A DNA stretch of 50,000 nucleotides. Origin: Cryptomeria japonica. Taxonomy: Eukaryota > Streptophyta > Pinopsida > Cupressales > Cupressaceae. This document shows, piece by piece, positions 18,400-32,051 of the stretch. Under the pieces are notes generated by a model. The model was not told where the DNA came from. It searched no databases and saw nothing but the letters and a program-made list of their open reading frames with translations. Position numbers and translations under genes: made by a program. How positions within the stretch are numbered: position 1 is the first letter of the stretch; the number at the start of each line of letters is the position of its first letter. The DNA is taken from the NCBI RefSeq assembly GCF_030272615.1, contig NW_026729317.1:1-50000 (forward strand). Reading direction: 5' to 3'.

Positions 18400-20751
18400 T
18401 TTGATGCGATGCCTTCACTAATTTCCATAAAAGGCAAAAAAAAAACGAGATTTTAAAATTTCCGTTTTGAAAGATAGTGAGAAAAAGGGAATGCTGGTGC
18501 CATCTTGAGCCCGCCCTGGTGCGCAGCCCAGCCAAGGTGTGCGCACCAAGGTGCCCACCCTGGCGAAGGTGCGCGCCCGGGCAATTAACCCAACTTCCAA
18601 CTTCGCGCGCGCCAGGGTGGGAGCGCACCCAACAACCGGGCCTGGGAAGAGCCAATGCGAGAAACCCCACCAAACGCTCTGACAAAAAAAGAGGGGGCGC
18701 TCCAGTAACCCCGCTTCGGAGCGCACCCTGGGCAAACCCAGCCAAGGTGCCCACCCCGGCCAAGGTGCAGGCGAGGTGCGCACCCGGGGCAAACCGGGCT
18801 CCGACAACGTGCACGCCGCACCTTGGAGCACACTTCGTAGCGCTCCCGGGTGCGCACCTCAGAGCACACCAAGGTGGGCAGCGAGGTGCGCACCTTTGAT
18901 GCGCTGCCTTCACTAATTTCCAGAAAAGGCAAAAAAAAAAGGAGATTTTAAAATTTCCGTTTTGAAAGATAGTGAAAAAAACGGAACGCGCGTGCCATCT
19001 TGAGCCCGCCCTGGTGCGCAGCCCAGGTAAGGTGCCCACCCTGGCAAAGGTGCGCACCCGGGCAATTAACCCTACTTCCGACTTCGTGCGCGCCAGGGTG
19101 GCAACCGGGCCTCGGAAGAGCCAATGCGAGAAACCCCACCAAACGCTCCGACAAAAAAAGAGGCGGCGCTCCAATAACCCCGCTTCGGAGCGCAGCCGGG
19201 GCAAACCCAGCCAAGGTGCCCACCCCGACGAAGGTGCACGCGAGGTGCGCACCCGGGGCAAACCGGGCTCCGACAACGTGCACGCAGCACCTTGGAGCAC
19301 ACTTCGAAGCACTCCCGGGTGCCCACCGGCGTTGCGCACCGTGGTGGGCAGCGAGGTGCGCACCTTTGATGCGCTGCCTTCACTAATTTCCAGAAAAAGG
19401 CAAAAAAAAATGAGATTTTAAAATTTCCGTTTTGAAAGATAGTGAAAAAAAAGGAACGCGGGTGCCATCTTGAGCCCGCCCTGGTGCGCAGCCCAGGCAA
19501 GGCATGCGCACCAAGGTGCCCACCCGAGGTGCACACCCGGGGCAAACCGGGCTCCGACTTCGTGCAGGCCGCACCTTGGAGCACACTTCGGAGCGCTCCT
19601 TGGTGCGCACCATGGTGCCCACCAGGGCGCGCAACCCAGCCAAGGTCTGCACACTAAGGTGCCCACCCCGGCGAAGGTGCACGCGAGGTGCGCACCCGGG
19701 GCAAACCGGGCTCCGACTTCGTGCACGCCATGGTGCCCACCGCGGCGAAGGTGCACGCGAGGTGCGCACCCGGGGCAAACCGGGCTCCGACTTCGTGCAC
19801 GCCGCACCTTGGAGCACACTTCGGAGCGCTCCTTGGTGCGCACCATGGTGCCCACCAGGGCGCGCAACCCAGCCAAGGTGTGCGCACCAAGGTGCACGCG
19901 AGGTGCGCACCCGGGGCAAACCGGGGTCCGACTTCGTGCACGCCGCACCTTGGAGCACACATCGGAGCGCTCCCAGGTTCGCACCAGCGTTGCGCACCTT
20001 TGATGCGCTGCCTTCACTAATTTCCAGAAAAGGCAAAAAAAAACGATATTTTAAAATTTCCGTTCTGAAAGATAGTGAAAAAAACGGAACGCGGGTGCCA
20101 TCTTGAGCCCTTCCTGGTGCGCAGCCCAGGCAAGTTGTGCGCACCAAGGTGCCCACCCTGGCGGAGGTGCGCGCCCGGGGCAAACCGGGCTCCGACTTCG
20201 TGCACTGCATGGTGCCCACCAAGGCGCGCAACCCAGCCAAGGTGCCCACCGCAGCGAAGGTGCACGCGAGGTGCACACCCGGGGCAAACCGGGCTCCGAC
20301 TTCGTGCACGCCGCACCTTGGAGCACACTTCAGAGCGCTCCTTGGTGCGCACCAGGGCGCGCAACCCAGCCGAGGTGCCCACCCCGGCGAAGGTGCACGC
20401 GAGGTGCGCACCCGGGGCAAACCGGGCTCCGACTTCGTGCACGCCATGGTGCCCACCGCGGCGAAGGTGCGCACCCGGGGCAAACCGGGCTCCGACTTCG
20501 TGCACGCCGCACCTTGGAGCACACTTCGGAGCGCTCCTTGGTGCGCACCATGGTGCCCACCAGGCCGCGCAACCCAGCCAAGGTGTGCGCACCAAGGTGC
20601 ACGCGAGGTGCGCACCCGGGGCAAACCGGGGTCCGACTTCGTGCACGCCGCACCTTGGAGCACACATCGGGGCGCTCCCGGGTTCGCACCGGCGTTGCGC
20701 ACCGTGGTGGGCACCTCGGAGCACACCAAGGTGGGCAGCGAGGTGCGCACC
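18400..20751 (+). repeat. Higher-order repeat copy 1, unit 3
   Basis: Islands at 18400, 18895, 19365 and 19999. Has T at 19655. Confidence 0.9.
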
Positions 20752-22585
20752 TTTGATGCGATGCCTTCACTAATTTCCATAAAAGGCAAAAAAAAAACGA
20801 GATTTTAAAATTTCCGTTTTGAAAGATAGTGAGAAAAAGGGAATGCTGGTGCCATCTTGAGCCCGCCCTGGTGCGCAGCCCAGCCAAGGTTTGCGCACCA
20901 AGGTGCCCACCCTGGCGAAGGTGCGCGCCCGGGCAATTAACCCAACTTCCAACTTCGCGCGCGCCAGGGTGGGAGCGCACCCAACAACCGGGCCTGGGAA
21001 GAGCCAATGCGAGAAACCCCACCAAACTCTCTGACAAAAAAAGAGGGGGCGCTCCAGTAACCCCGCTTCGGAGCGCACCCTGGGCAAACCCAGCCAAGGT
21101 GCCCACCCCGGCCAAGGTGCAGGCGAGGTGCGCACCCGGGGCAAACCGGGCTCCGACAACGTGCACGCCGCACCTTGGAGCACACTTCGTAGCGCTCCCG
21201 GGTGCGCACCTCAGAGCACACCAAGGTGGGCAGCGAGGTGCGCACCTTTGATGCGCTGCCTTCACTAATTTCCAGAAAAGGCAAAAAAAAAAGGAGATTT
21301 TAAAATTTCCGTTTTGAAAGATAGTGAAAAAAACGGAACGCGCGTGCCATCTTGAGCCCGCCCTGGTGCGCAGCCCAGGTAAGGTGCCACCCTGGCAAAG
21401 GTGCGCACCCGGGCAATTAACCCTACTTCCGACTTCGTGCGCGCCAGGGTGGCAACCGGGCCTCGGAAGAGCCAATGCGAGAAACCCCACCAAACGCTCC
21501 GACAAAAAAAGAGGCGGCGCTCCAATAACCCCGCTTCGGAGCGCAGCCGGGGCAAACCAAGCCAAGGTGCCCACCCCGACGAAGGTGCACGCGAGGTGCG
21601 CACCCGGGGCAAACCGGGCTCCGACAACGTGCACGCAGCACCTTGGAGCACACTTCGAAGCACTCCCGGGTGCCCACCGGCGTTGCGCACCGTGGTGGGC
21701 AGCGAGGTGCGCACCTTTGATGCGCTGCCTTCACTAATTTCCAGAAAAAGGCAAAAAAAAATGAGATTTTAAAATTTCCGTTTTGAAAGATAGTGAAAAA
21801 AAAGGAACGCGGGTGCCATCTTGAGCCCGCCCTGGTGCGCAGCCCAGGCAAGGCATGCGCACCAAGGTGCCCACCCGAGGTGCACACCCGGGGCAAACCG
21901 GGCTCCGACTTCGTGCAGGCCGCACCTTGGAGCACACTTCGGAGCGCTCCTTGGTGCGCACCATGGTGCCCACCAGGGCGCACCCGAGGCAAACCGGGCT
22001 CCGACTTCGTGCACGCCGCACCTTGGAGCACACATCGGAGCGCTCCCAGGTTCGCACCAGCGTTGCGCACCTTTGATGCGCTGCCTTCACTAATTTCCAG
22101 AAAAGGCAAAAAAAAACGATATTTTAAAATTTCCGTTCTGAAAGATAGTGAAAAAAACGGAACGCGGGTGCCATCTTGAGCCCTTCCTGATGCGCAGCCC
22201 AGGCAAGTTGTGCGCACCAAGGTGCCCACCCTGGCGGAGGTGCGCGCCCGGGGCAAACCGGGCTCCGACTTCGTGCACTGCATGGTGCCCACCAAGGCGC
22301 GCAACCCAGCCAAGGTGCCCACCGCAGCGAAGGTGCACGCGAGGTGCGCACCCGAGGTGCACACCCGGGGCAAACCGGGCTCCGACTTCGTGCACGCCGC
22401 ACCTTGGAGCACACTTCAGAGCGCTCCTTGGTACGCACCAGGGCGCGCAACCCAGCCAAGGTGCTCACCCCGGCGAAGGTGCACGCGAGGTGCGCACCCG
22501 GGGCAAACCGGGCTCGGACTTCGTGCACGCCGCACCTTGGAGCACACATCGGAGCGCTCCCGGGTTCGCACCAGCATTGCGCACC
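20752..22585 (+). repeat. Higher-order repeat copy 2, unit 3
   Basis: Islands at 20752, 21247, 21716 and 22072. No private change noted. Confidence 0.9.
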
Positions 22586-22759
22586 TTTGATGCGCTGCCT
22601 TCACTAATTTCCAGAAAAGGCAAAAAAAAGAAAAAAATGAGATTTTAAAATTTCCGTTTTGAAAGATAGTGAAAAAAACGGAACGCGGGTGCCATCTTGA
22701 GCCCGCCCTGGTGTGCAGCCCAGGCAAGTTGTGCGCACCAAGGCACCCACCCTGGCCAA

Positions 22760-23263
22760 GGTGGGTCACGGGGTGGGTCCTAGGGTGGGTAACGGGGTGG
22801 GTACTAAGGTGCGTGCTAAGGTGGGTCATAGGGTGGGTGCCAAGGTGGGCACCAGGGTGGGTGTGCACCAACCCTAGCCAGGGTAGGTCACGGGGTGGTT
22901 GTCGGGGTGGGCGTCAAGGAGCCAAGGTGGGTGGCAAGTAGCCAAGTTGCGTGCCAAGGTGGGTGTCGGGGTGGGTGCCAAGGATCCAAGGTGGGTGCCA
23001 AGGAACCAAGGTGGGTGTCTGGGTGGGTGCCGAGGTGGGAGCCAGGGTGGGTCCCAAGGTGAGTGCAAAGGTGGGTGCCAGGGTCAAGGTGAGTGCCAAT
23101 GTGGGTTCCAAGGTGCCAGGGTCAGGGTGAGTGCCAATGTGGGTTCAAAGGTGCTAAGTTGGGTGCGAGGTTGGGTGCGAGGGTGGGTGGGTGCCAAGGT
23201 GTGCTAGGTGGAAGCCCGGGTGGGTCGGCATCCCATGGGTGTCGAGTTGGGTGCCTGATGGGT
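22760..23263 (+). repeat. G-rich block, unit 3
   Basis: Matches unit 2 except for T at 22817. The G-quadruplex core is at 22763-22801. Confidence 0.88.
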
Positions 23264-23610
23264 GCTTCTTGTCAAGTTTTAGTCGTCGGGACTCATTTCG
23301 AGCCTTAGAGGTCGTTTCTTGTCCGGTTGCCCTGTCTTCGACCTGGGAACCCAATTTTGGTCCTCGGGTCCCATTTTTTTTTGTCTCGCATCCCACTTTT
23401 GGCCTGTGGCCTTTTCGGGGTCGATTCTCGTTTTGGGCATCAGAGCATGTTTCTTCTCCTAAAACCCAATATTTGTTTATTAAGTCTCGGAACACATTTT
23501 TGTTCTCGTGGACCCATCATGGGTCTTGGAACGCATTTGTGGTCCTTGGGTCCCATTTTGCATCCCGAAACTTGTGTTTTGGTGCTTGATCCCTATTTTG
23601 GGTGCCCACC
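23264..23610 (+). repeat. T-rich block, unit 3
   Basis: Identical to unit 2 as far as I can read. Confidence 0.78.
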
Positions 23611-23969
23611 TTGCACCAAGTGCGCACCCGGGGCAAACTGAGCGCCTTGGTGCACCGGGGCAAGATCGAGCGTGCACCCGAGGCGCCCCGAACATGCACC
23701 AAGGTGCACTCGGCCCACATGTGAGCGCAGGTCGTTGCGCCCGAGGTGGTGTGTGGGCACCGCGTTGCAGACGGGACACTGCACGCACACGACGCCCCCT
23801 CCAGGTGCACGCACGTAGGCCGGGCCGGGTGCACACCCGACGCCCTAGCAAGGTGCGCGCACCCGGGCAGGGCTCACACTTGGCGAACGGGGCGCACTTC
23901 GCGAGGGAGGGTGTGCACCTCGACGGGGGTGGGTGGCCGGGGTGGATTCGCACGTGGGTCGCGGTTTGC

Positions 23970-23997
23970 TAAGTACACACTGCGACAAGCTCATAAC
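23970..23997 (+). promoter_or_regulatory. Upstream Pol III region of 5S copy 4
   Basis: Identical to 8124-8151. Confidence 0.5.
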
Positions 23998-24115
23998 GGG
24001 TGCGATCATACCAGCGTTAGTGCACCGGATCCCATCAGAACTCCGCAGTTAAGCGCGCTTGGGCCGGAGTAGTACTGGGATGGGTGACCTCCCGGGAAGT
24101 CCCGGTGTTGCACCC
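23998..24115 (+). rRNA. 5S rRNA: 5S rRNA gene, copy 4
   Basis: Identical to copy 2 over its full length. Confidence 0.98.
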
Positions 24116-24128
24116 TTTTTTAGTTTTT
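24116..24128 (+). terminator. Pol III terminator of 5S copy 4
   Basis: T6 at 24116-24121, then AG and T5. Confidence 0.9.
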
Positions 24129-25333
24129 CGCCGGGCGTCGCAATGCTATTTGAATAAACCTTTTGCCCGTTTGCGTTCTCGTCGGGGCCGGGCCGGGCCG
24201 GGGTGCGCTGCCCGCACTACCGCGCGCGCGGGGGCGACACCGAGCGCGCACCCGAGGCGCCCCGAGCACACAGGCCACGGTGCAACCCGGGCGTTGTGCG
24301 CGCACCCCGGTGCGCCCGAGGTGCTGCGCGCGCACCCAGGTGAAATCGGTGTGCACCTCGGCCAGTGCGCGCTCGGTCGAGTCGCGCACGTTGGCCAAGG
24401 TGCACGGTGATGTTTCTTACTCTAAGGTTCCGCACCAGACGCCCGGGACAGGTGAGCGAAGCTGGGCGGGGCCGGGTGCGCGGCCGGGGCAGGTGCACGC
24501 AGCTGGAGAGAGCTTTGGAGCACACTTCGGAGCGCACCAATGATGCGCTCCATTCAAAAGTTTCCTGAAAAGGCAAAAAAAGTTGAGATTATAGAATTTC
24601 CCACTTGAGAGATTGTAAAAAAAAAAAATTTAAAATGAAGGAAACGCGGGTGCCAAGGTGTGCGCAGCCCAGCCAAGGTGTGCGCACCAAGGCGCCCACC
24701 CTGGCGAAGGTGCACGCAAGGTGCGCACCCGAGGCAAACCGGACAATTAACCCAACTTTCGACTTCGCGCGCACCTTGGAGCGCACTTCGGAGCGCTCCT
24801 TGGTGCGCACCAATCTTGGGCACCTCGGAGTGCACCATGGCGCCCACCAAGGTGCGCACCCGGGGCAAACCGAGCTCCGACTTCGTGCGCACCTTGGAGC
24901 GCACGAAAGGTGCGCACCATGGCGCCCACCAAGGTGCGCAGCCCAGCCAAGGCGTGCGCATCAAGGTGCGCACCCTGGCGAAGGTGCGCACCCGGGGCAA
25001 ACCGAGCTCCGACTTCGTGCGCACCTTGGAGCGCACAAAAGGTGCGCAACCCAGCCAAGGTGTGCGCACCCCGGTCAAACCGAGCTCCGAATCGTGCGCA
25101 CCAGAGGTGCACGCCATCGTGCGCACCTTGGAGCACACTTCGGAGCCCTCCTTGGTGCGCGCCGATGTTGCGCACCTCGGAGCGCACCCGGGGAAAACAA
25201 TGCAATTAACCCGACTTTCGACTTCGTGGGCACCTCGGAGCGCTCTCGGGTTCGCACCTCGGAGCACACCGAGGTGCGCACCTTTGATGCGCTGCCTTCA
25301 CCAATTTCCAGAAAAGGCAAGAAAACATTGAGA

Positions 25334-26322
25334 AGGTGTGCGCACCGAGGTGCCCACCCTGGCGAAGGTGCACGCGAGGTGCGCACCCGGGGCAAACCGG
25401 GCTCCGACTTCGTGCACGCCGCACCTTGGAGCACACTTCGGAGCGCTCCTTGGTGCGCACCAGGGCGCGCAACCCAGCCGAGGTGCCCACCCCGGCGAAG
25501 GTGCACGCGAGGTGCGCACCCGGGGCAAACCGGGCTCCGACTTCGTGCACGCCATGGTGCCCACCGCGGCGAAGGTGCACGCGAGGTGCGCACCCGGGGC
25601 AAACCGGGCTCCGACTTCGTGCACGCCGCACCTTGGAGCACACTTCGGAGCGCTCCTTGGTGCGCACCATGGTGCCCACCAGGGCGCGCAACCCCGCCGA
25701 AGGTGCACGCGAGGTGCGCACCCGGGGCAAACCGGGCTCCGACTTCGTGCACGCCGCACCTTGGAGCACACTTCGGAGCGCTCCTTGGTGCGCACCATGG
25801 TGCCCACCAGGGCGCGCAACCCCGCCGAAGGTGCACGCGAGGTGCGCACCCGGGGCAAACCGGGCTCCGACTTCGTGCACGCCATGGTGCGCACCGCGGC
25901 GAAGGTGCGCACCCGGGGCAAACCGGGCTCCGACTTCGTGCACGCCGCACCTTGGAGCACACTTCGGAGCGCTCCTTGGTGCGCACCAGGGCGCGCAACC
26001 CAGCCGAGGTGCCCACCCCGGCGAAGGTGCACGCGAGGTGCGTACCCGGGGCAAACCGGGCTCCGACTTCGTGCACGCCGCACCTTGGAGCACACTTCGG
26101 AGCGCTCCTTGGTGCGCACCATGGTGCCCACCAGGCCGCGCAACCCAGCCAAGGTGTGCGCACCAAGGTGCACGCGAGGTGCGCACCCGGGGCAAACCGG
26201 GGTCCGACTTCGTGCACGCCGCACCTTGGAGCACACATCGGGGCGCTCCCGGGTTCGCACCGGCGTTGCGCACCGTGGTGGGCACCTCGGAGCACACCAA
26301 GGTGGGCAGCGAGGTGCGCACC
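25334..26322 (+). repeat. 128-bp tandem array, unit 4
   Basis: No private difference noted from unit 2. Confidence 0.87.
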
Positions 26323-28674
26323 TTTGATGCGATGCCTTCACTAATTTCCATAAAAGGCAAAAAAAAAACGAGATTTTAAAATTTCCGTTTTGAAAGATAG
26401 TGAGAAAAAGGGAATGCTGGTGCCATCTTGAGCCCGCCCTGGTGCGCAGCCCAGCCAAGGTGTGCGCACCAAGGTGCCCACCCTGGCGAAGGTGCGCGCC
26501 CGGGCAATTAACCCAACTTCCAACTTCGCGCGCGCCAGGGTGGGAGCGCACCCAACAACCGGGCCTGGGAAGAGCCAATGCGAGAAACCCCACCAAACGC
26601 TCTGACAAAAAAAGAGGGGGCGCTCCAGTAACCCCGCTTCGGAGCGCACCCTGGGCAAACCCAGCCAAGGTGCCCACCCCGGCCAAGGTGCAGGCGAGGT
26701 GCGCACCCGGGGCAAACCGGGCTCCGACAACGTGCACGCCGCACCTTGGAGCACACTTCGTAGCGCTCCCGGGTGCGCACCTCAGAGCACACCAAGGTGG
26801 GCAGCGAGGTGCGCACCTTTGATGCGCTGCCTTCACTAATTTCCAGAAAAGGCAAAAAAAAAAGGAGATTTTAAAATTTCCGTTTTGAAAGATAGTGAAA
26901 AAAACGGAACGCGCGTGCCATCTTGAGCCCGCCCTGGTGCGCAGCCCAGGTAAGGTGCCCACCCTGGCAAAGGTGCGCACCCGGGCAATTAACCCTACTT
27001 CCGACTTCGTGCGCGCCAGGGTGGCAACCGGGCCTCGGAAGAGCCAATGCGAGAAACCCCACCAAACGCTCCGACAAAAAAAGAGGCGGCGCTCCAATAA
27101 CCCCGCTTCGGAGCGCAGCCGGGGCAAACCCAGCCAAGGTGCCCACCCCGACGAAGGTGCACGCGAGGTGCGCACCCGGGGCAAACCGGGCTCCGACAAC
27201 GTGCACGCAGCACCTTGGAGCACACTTCGAAGCACTCCCGGGTGCCCACCGGCGTTGCGCACCGTGGTGGGCAGCGAGGTGCGCACCTTTGATGCGCTGC
27301 CTTCACTAATTTCCAGAAAAAGGCAAAAAAAAATGAGATTTTAAAATTTCCGTTTTGAAAGATAGTGAAAAAAAAGGAACGCGGGTGCCATCTTGAGCCC
27401 GCCCTGGTGCGCAGCCCAGGCAAGGCATGCGCACCAAGGTGCCCACCCGAGGTGCACACCCGGGGCAAACCGGGCTCCGACTTCGTGCAGGCCGCACCTT
27501 GGAGCACACTTCGGAGCGCTCCTTGGTGCGCACCATGGTGCCCACCAGGGCGCGCAACCCAGCCAAGGTCTGCACACCAAGGTGCCCACCCCGGCGAAGG
27601 TGCACGCGAGGTGCGCACCCGGGGCAAACCGGGCTCCGACTTCGTGCACGCCATGGTGCCCACCGCGGCGAAGGTGCACGCGAGGTGCGCACCCGGGGCA
27701 AACCGGGCTCCGACTTCGTGCACGCCGCACCTTGGAGCACACTTCGGAGCGCTCCTTGGTGCGCACCATGGTGCCCACCAGGGCGCGCAACCCAGCCAAG
27801 GTGTGCGCACCAAGGTGCACGCGAGGTGCGCACCCGGGGCAAACCGGGGTCCGACTTCGTGCACGCCGCACCTTGGAGCACACATCGGAGCGCTCCCAGG
27901 TTCGCACCAGCGTTGCGCACCTTTGATGCGCTGCCTTCACTAATTTCCAGAAAAGGCAAAAAAAAACGATATTTTAAAATTTCCGTTCTGAAAGATAGTG
28001 AAAAAAACGGAACGCGGGTGCCATCTTGAGCCCTTCCTGGTGCGCAGCCCAGGCAAGTTGTGCGCACCAAGGTGCCCACCCTGGCGGAGGTGCGCGCCCG
28101 GGGCAAACCGGGCTCCGACTTCGTGCACTGCATGGTGCCCACCAAGGCGCGCAACCCAGCCAAGGTGCCCACCGCAGCGAAGGTGCACGCGAGGTGCACA
28201 CCCGGGGCAAACCGGGCTCCGACTTCGTGCACGCCGCACCTTGGAGCACACTTCAGAGCGCTCCTTGGTGCGCACCAGGGCGCGCAACCCAGCCGAGGTG
28301 CCCACCCCGGCGAAGGTGCACGCGAGGTGCGCACCCGGGGCAAACCGGGCTCCGACTTCGTGCACGCCATGGTGCCCACCGCGGCGAAGGTGCGCACCCG
28401 GGGCAAACCGGGCTCCGACTTCGTGCACGCCGCACCTTGGAGCACACTTCGGAGCGCTCCTTGGTGCGCACCATGGTGCCCACCAGGCCGCGCAACCCAG
28501 CCAAGGTGTGCGCACCAAGGTGCACGCGAGGTGCGCACCCGGGGCAAACCGGGGTCCGACTTCGTGCACGCCGCACCTTGGAGCACACATCGGGGCGCTC
28601 CCGGGTTCGCACCGGCGTTGCGCACCGTGGTGGGCACCTCGGAGCACACCAAGGTGGGCAGCGAGGTGCGCACC
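26323..28674 (+). repeat. Higher-order repeat copy 1, unit 4
   Basis: Islands at 26323, 26818, 27288 and 27922. C at 27578. Confidence 0.9.
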
Positions 28675-30508
28675 TTTGATGCGATGCCTTCACTAATTTC
28701 CATAAAAGGCAAAAAAAAAATGAGATTTTAAAATTTCCGTTTTGAAAGATAGTGAGAAAAAGGGAATGCTGGTGCCATCTTGAGCCCGCCCTGGTGCGCA
28801 GCCCAGCCAAGGTTTGCGCACCAAGGTGCCCACCCTGGCGAAGGTGCGCGCCCGGGCAATTAACCCAACTTCCAACTTCGCGCGCGCCAGGGTGGGAGCG
28901 CACCCAACAACCGGGCCTGGGAAGAGCCAATGCGAGAAACCCCACCAAACTCTCTGACAAAAAAAGAGGGGGCGCTCCAGTAACCCCGCTTCGGAGCGCA
29001 CCCTGGGCAAACCCAGCCAAGGTGCCCACCCCGGCCAAGGTGCAGGCGAGGTGCGCACCCGGGGCAAACCGGGCTCCGACAACGTGCACGCCGCACCTTG
29101 GAGCACACTTCGTAGCGCTCCCGGGTGCGCACCTCAGAGCACACCAAGGTGGGCAGCGAGGTGCGCACCTTTGATGCGCTGCCTTCACTAATTTCCAGAA
29201 AAGGCAAAAAAAAAAGGAGATTTTAAAATTTCCGTTTTGAAAGATAGTGAAAAAAACGGAACGCGCGTGCCATCTTGAGCCCGCCCTGGTGCGCAGCCCA
29301 GGTAAGGTGCCACCCTGGCAAAGGTGCGCACCCGGGCAATTAACCCTACTTCCGACTTCGTGCGCGCCAGGGTGGCAACCGGGCCTCGGAAGAGCCAATG
29401 CGAGAAACCCCACCAAACGCTCCGACAAAAAAAGAGGCGGCGCTCCAATAACCCCGCTTCGGAGCGCAGCCGGGGCAAACCAAGCCAAGGTGCCCACCCC
29501 GACGAAGGTGCACGCGAGGTGCGCACCCGGGGCAAACCGGGCTCCGACAACGTGCACGCAGCACCTTGGAGCACACTTCGAAGCACTCCCGGGTGCCCAC
29601 CGGCGTTGCGCACCGTGGTGGGCAGCGAGGTGCGCACCTTTGATGCGCTGCCTTCACTAATTTCCAGAAAAAGGCAAAAAAAAATGAGATTTTAAAATTT
29701 CCGTTTTGAAAGATAGTGAAAAAAAAGGAACGCGGGTGCCATCTTGAGCCCGCCCTGGTGCGCAGCCCAGGCAAGGCATGCGCACCAAGGTGCCCACCCG
29801 AGGTGCACACCCGGGGCAAACCGGGCTCCGACTTCGTGCAGGCCGCACCTTGGAGCACACTTCGGAGCGCTCCTTGGTGCGCACCATGGTGCCCACCAGG
29901 GCGCACCCGAGGCAAACCGGGCTCCGACTTCGTGCACGCCGCACCTTGGAGCACACATCGGAGCGCTCCCAGGTTCGCACCAGCGTTGCGCACCTTTGAT
30001 GCGCTGCCTTCACTAATTTCCAGAAAAGGCAAAAAAAAACGATATTTTAAAATTTCCGTTCTGAAAGATAGTGAAAAAAACGGAACGCGGGTGCCATCTT
30101 GAGCCCTTCCTGATGCGCAGCCCAGGCAAGTTGTGCGCACCAAGGTGCCCACCCTGGCGGAGGTGCGCGCCCGGGGCAAACCGGGCTCCGACTTCGTGCA
30201 CTGCATGGTGCCCACCAAGGCGCGCAACCCAGCCAAGGTGCCCACCGCAGCGAAGGTGCACGCGAGGTGCGCACCCGAGGTGCACACCCGGGGCAAACCG
30301 GGCTCCGACTTCGTGCACGCCGCACCTTGGAGCACACTTCAGAGCGCTCCTTGGTACGCACCAGGGCGCGCAACCCAGCCAAGGTGCTCACCCCGGCGAA
30401 GGTGCACGCGAGGTGCGCACCCGGGGCAAACCGGGCTCGGACTTCGTGCACGCCGCACCTTGGAGCACACATCGGAGCGCTCCCGGGTTCGCACCAGCAT
30501 TGCGCACC
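28675..30508 (+). repeat. Higher-order repeat copy 2, unit 4
   Basis: Islands at 28675, 29170, 29639 and 29995. The opening island reads TGAG after its A tract (T at 28721) where other units read CGAG. Confidence 0.9.
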
Positions 30509-30682
30509 TTTGATGCGCTGCCTTCACTAATTTCCAGAAAAGGCAAAAAAAAGAAAAAAATGAGATTTTAAAATTTCCGTTTTGAAAGATAGTGAAAAAA
30601 ACGGAACGCGGGTGCCATCTTGAGCCCGCCCTGGTGTGCAGCCCAGGCAAGTTGTGCGCACCAAGGCACCCACCCTGGCCAA

Positions 30683-31186
30683 GGTGGGTCACGGGGTGGG
30701 TCCTAGGGTGGGTAACGGGGTGGGTACTAAGGTGCGTGCCAAGGTGGGTCATAGGGTGGGTGCCAAGGTGGGCACCAGGGTGGGTGTGCACCAACCCTAG
30801 CCAGGGTAGGTCACGGGGTGGTTGTCGGGGTGGGCGTCAAGGAGCCAAGGTGGGTGGCAAGTAGCCAAGTTGCGTGCCAAGGTGGGTGTCGGGGTGGGTG
30901 CCAAGGATCCAAGGTGGGTGCCAAGGAACCAAGGTGGGTGTCTGGGTGGGTGCCGAGGTGGGAGCCAGGGTGGGTCCCAAGGTGAGTGCAAAGGTGGGTG
31001 CCAGGGTCAAGGTGAGTGCCAATGTGGGTTCCAAGGTGCCAGGGTCAGGGTGAGTGCCAATGTGGGTTCAAAGGTGCTAAGTTGGGTGCGAGGTTGGGTG
31101 CGAGGGTGGGTGGGTGCCAAGGTGTGCTAGGTGGAAGCCCGGGTGGGTCGGCATCCCATGGGTGTCGAGTTGGGTGCCTGATGGGT
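30683..31186 (+). repeat. G-rich block, unit 4
   Basis: G-quadruplex core at 30686-30724, identical to unit 2. Confidence 0.88.
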
Positions 31187-31533
31187 GCTTCTTGTCAAGT
31201 TTTAGTCGTCGGGACTCATTTCGAGCCTTAGAGGTCGTTTCTTGTCCGGTTGCCCTGTCTTCGACCTGGGAACCCAATTTTGGTCCTCGGGTCCCATTTT
31301 TTTTTGTCTCGCATCCCACTTTTGGCCTGTGGCCTTTTCGGGGTCGATTCTCGTTTTGGGCATCAGAGCATGTTTCTTCTCCTAAAACCCAATATTTGTT
31401 TATTAAGTCTCGGAACACATTTTTGTTCTCGTGGACCCATCATGGGTCTTGGAACGCATTTGTGGTCCTTGGGTCCCATTTTGCATCCCGAAACTTGTGT
31501 TTTGGTGCTTGATCCCTATTTTGGGTGCCCACC
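31187..31533 (+). repeat. T-rich block, unit 4
   Basis: Identical to unit 2 as far as I can read. Confidence 0.78.
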
Positions 31534-31892
31534 TTGCACCAAGTGCGCACCCGGGGCAAACCGAGCGCCTTGGTGCACCGGGGCAAGATCGAGCGTGCAC
31601 CCGAGGCGCCCCGAACATGCACCAAGGTGCACTCGGCCCACATGTGAGCGCAGGTCGTTGCGCCCGAGGTGGTGTGTGGGCACCGCGTTGCAGACGGGAC
31701 ACTGCACGCACACGACGCCCCCTCCAGGTGCACGCACGTAGGCCGGGCCGGGTGCACACCCGACGCCCTAGCAAGGTGCGCGCACCCGGGCAGGGCTCAC
31801 ACTTGGCGAACGGGGCGCACTTCGCGAGGGAGGGTGTGCACCTCGACGGGGGTGGGTGGCCGGGGTGGATTCGCACGTGGGTCGCGGTTTGC

Positions 31893-31920
31893 TAAGTACA
31901 CACTGCGACAAGCTCATAAC
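31893..31920 (+). promoter_or_regulatory. Upstream Pol III region of 5S copy 5
   Basis: Identical to 8124-8151. Confidence 0.5.
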
Positions 31921-32038
31921 GGGTGCGATCATACCAGCGTTAGTGCACCGGATCCCATCAGAACTCCGCAGTTAAGCGCGCTTGGGCCGGAGTAGTACTG
32001 GGATGGGTGACCTCCCGGGAAGTCCCGGTGTTGCACCC
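31921..32038 (+). rRNA. 5S rRNA: 5S rRNA gene, copy 5
   Basis: Identical to copy 2 over its full length. Confidence 0.98.
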
Positions 32039-32051
32039 TTTTTTAGTTTTT
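32039..32051 (+). terminator. Pol III terminator of 5S copy 5
   Basis: T6 at 32039-32044, then AG and T5. Confidence 0.9.

Larger units (their letters stand above)
16075..23997 (+). repeat. 5S rDNA unit 3 (7,923 bp)
   Basis: Private substitutions: A at 16523 (G elsewhere), T at 17516 (C, CpG), T at 22817 (C) and T at 23639 (C, CpG). It has T at 19655, like units 1 and 2. Confidence 0.97.
23998..31920 (+). repeat. 5S rDNA unit 4 (7,923 bp)
   Basis: First unit with C rather than T at the shared variant site (27578). Private T at 28721 in the island that opens higher-order copy 2 (C elsewhere, CpG). Confidence 0.97.
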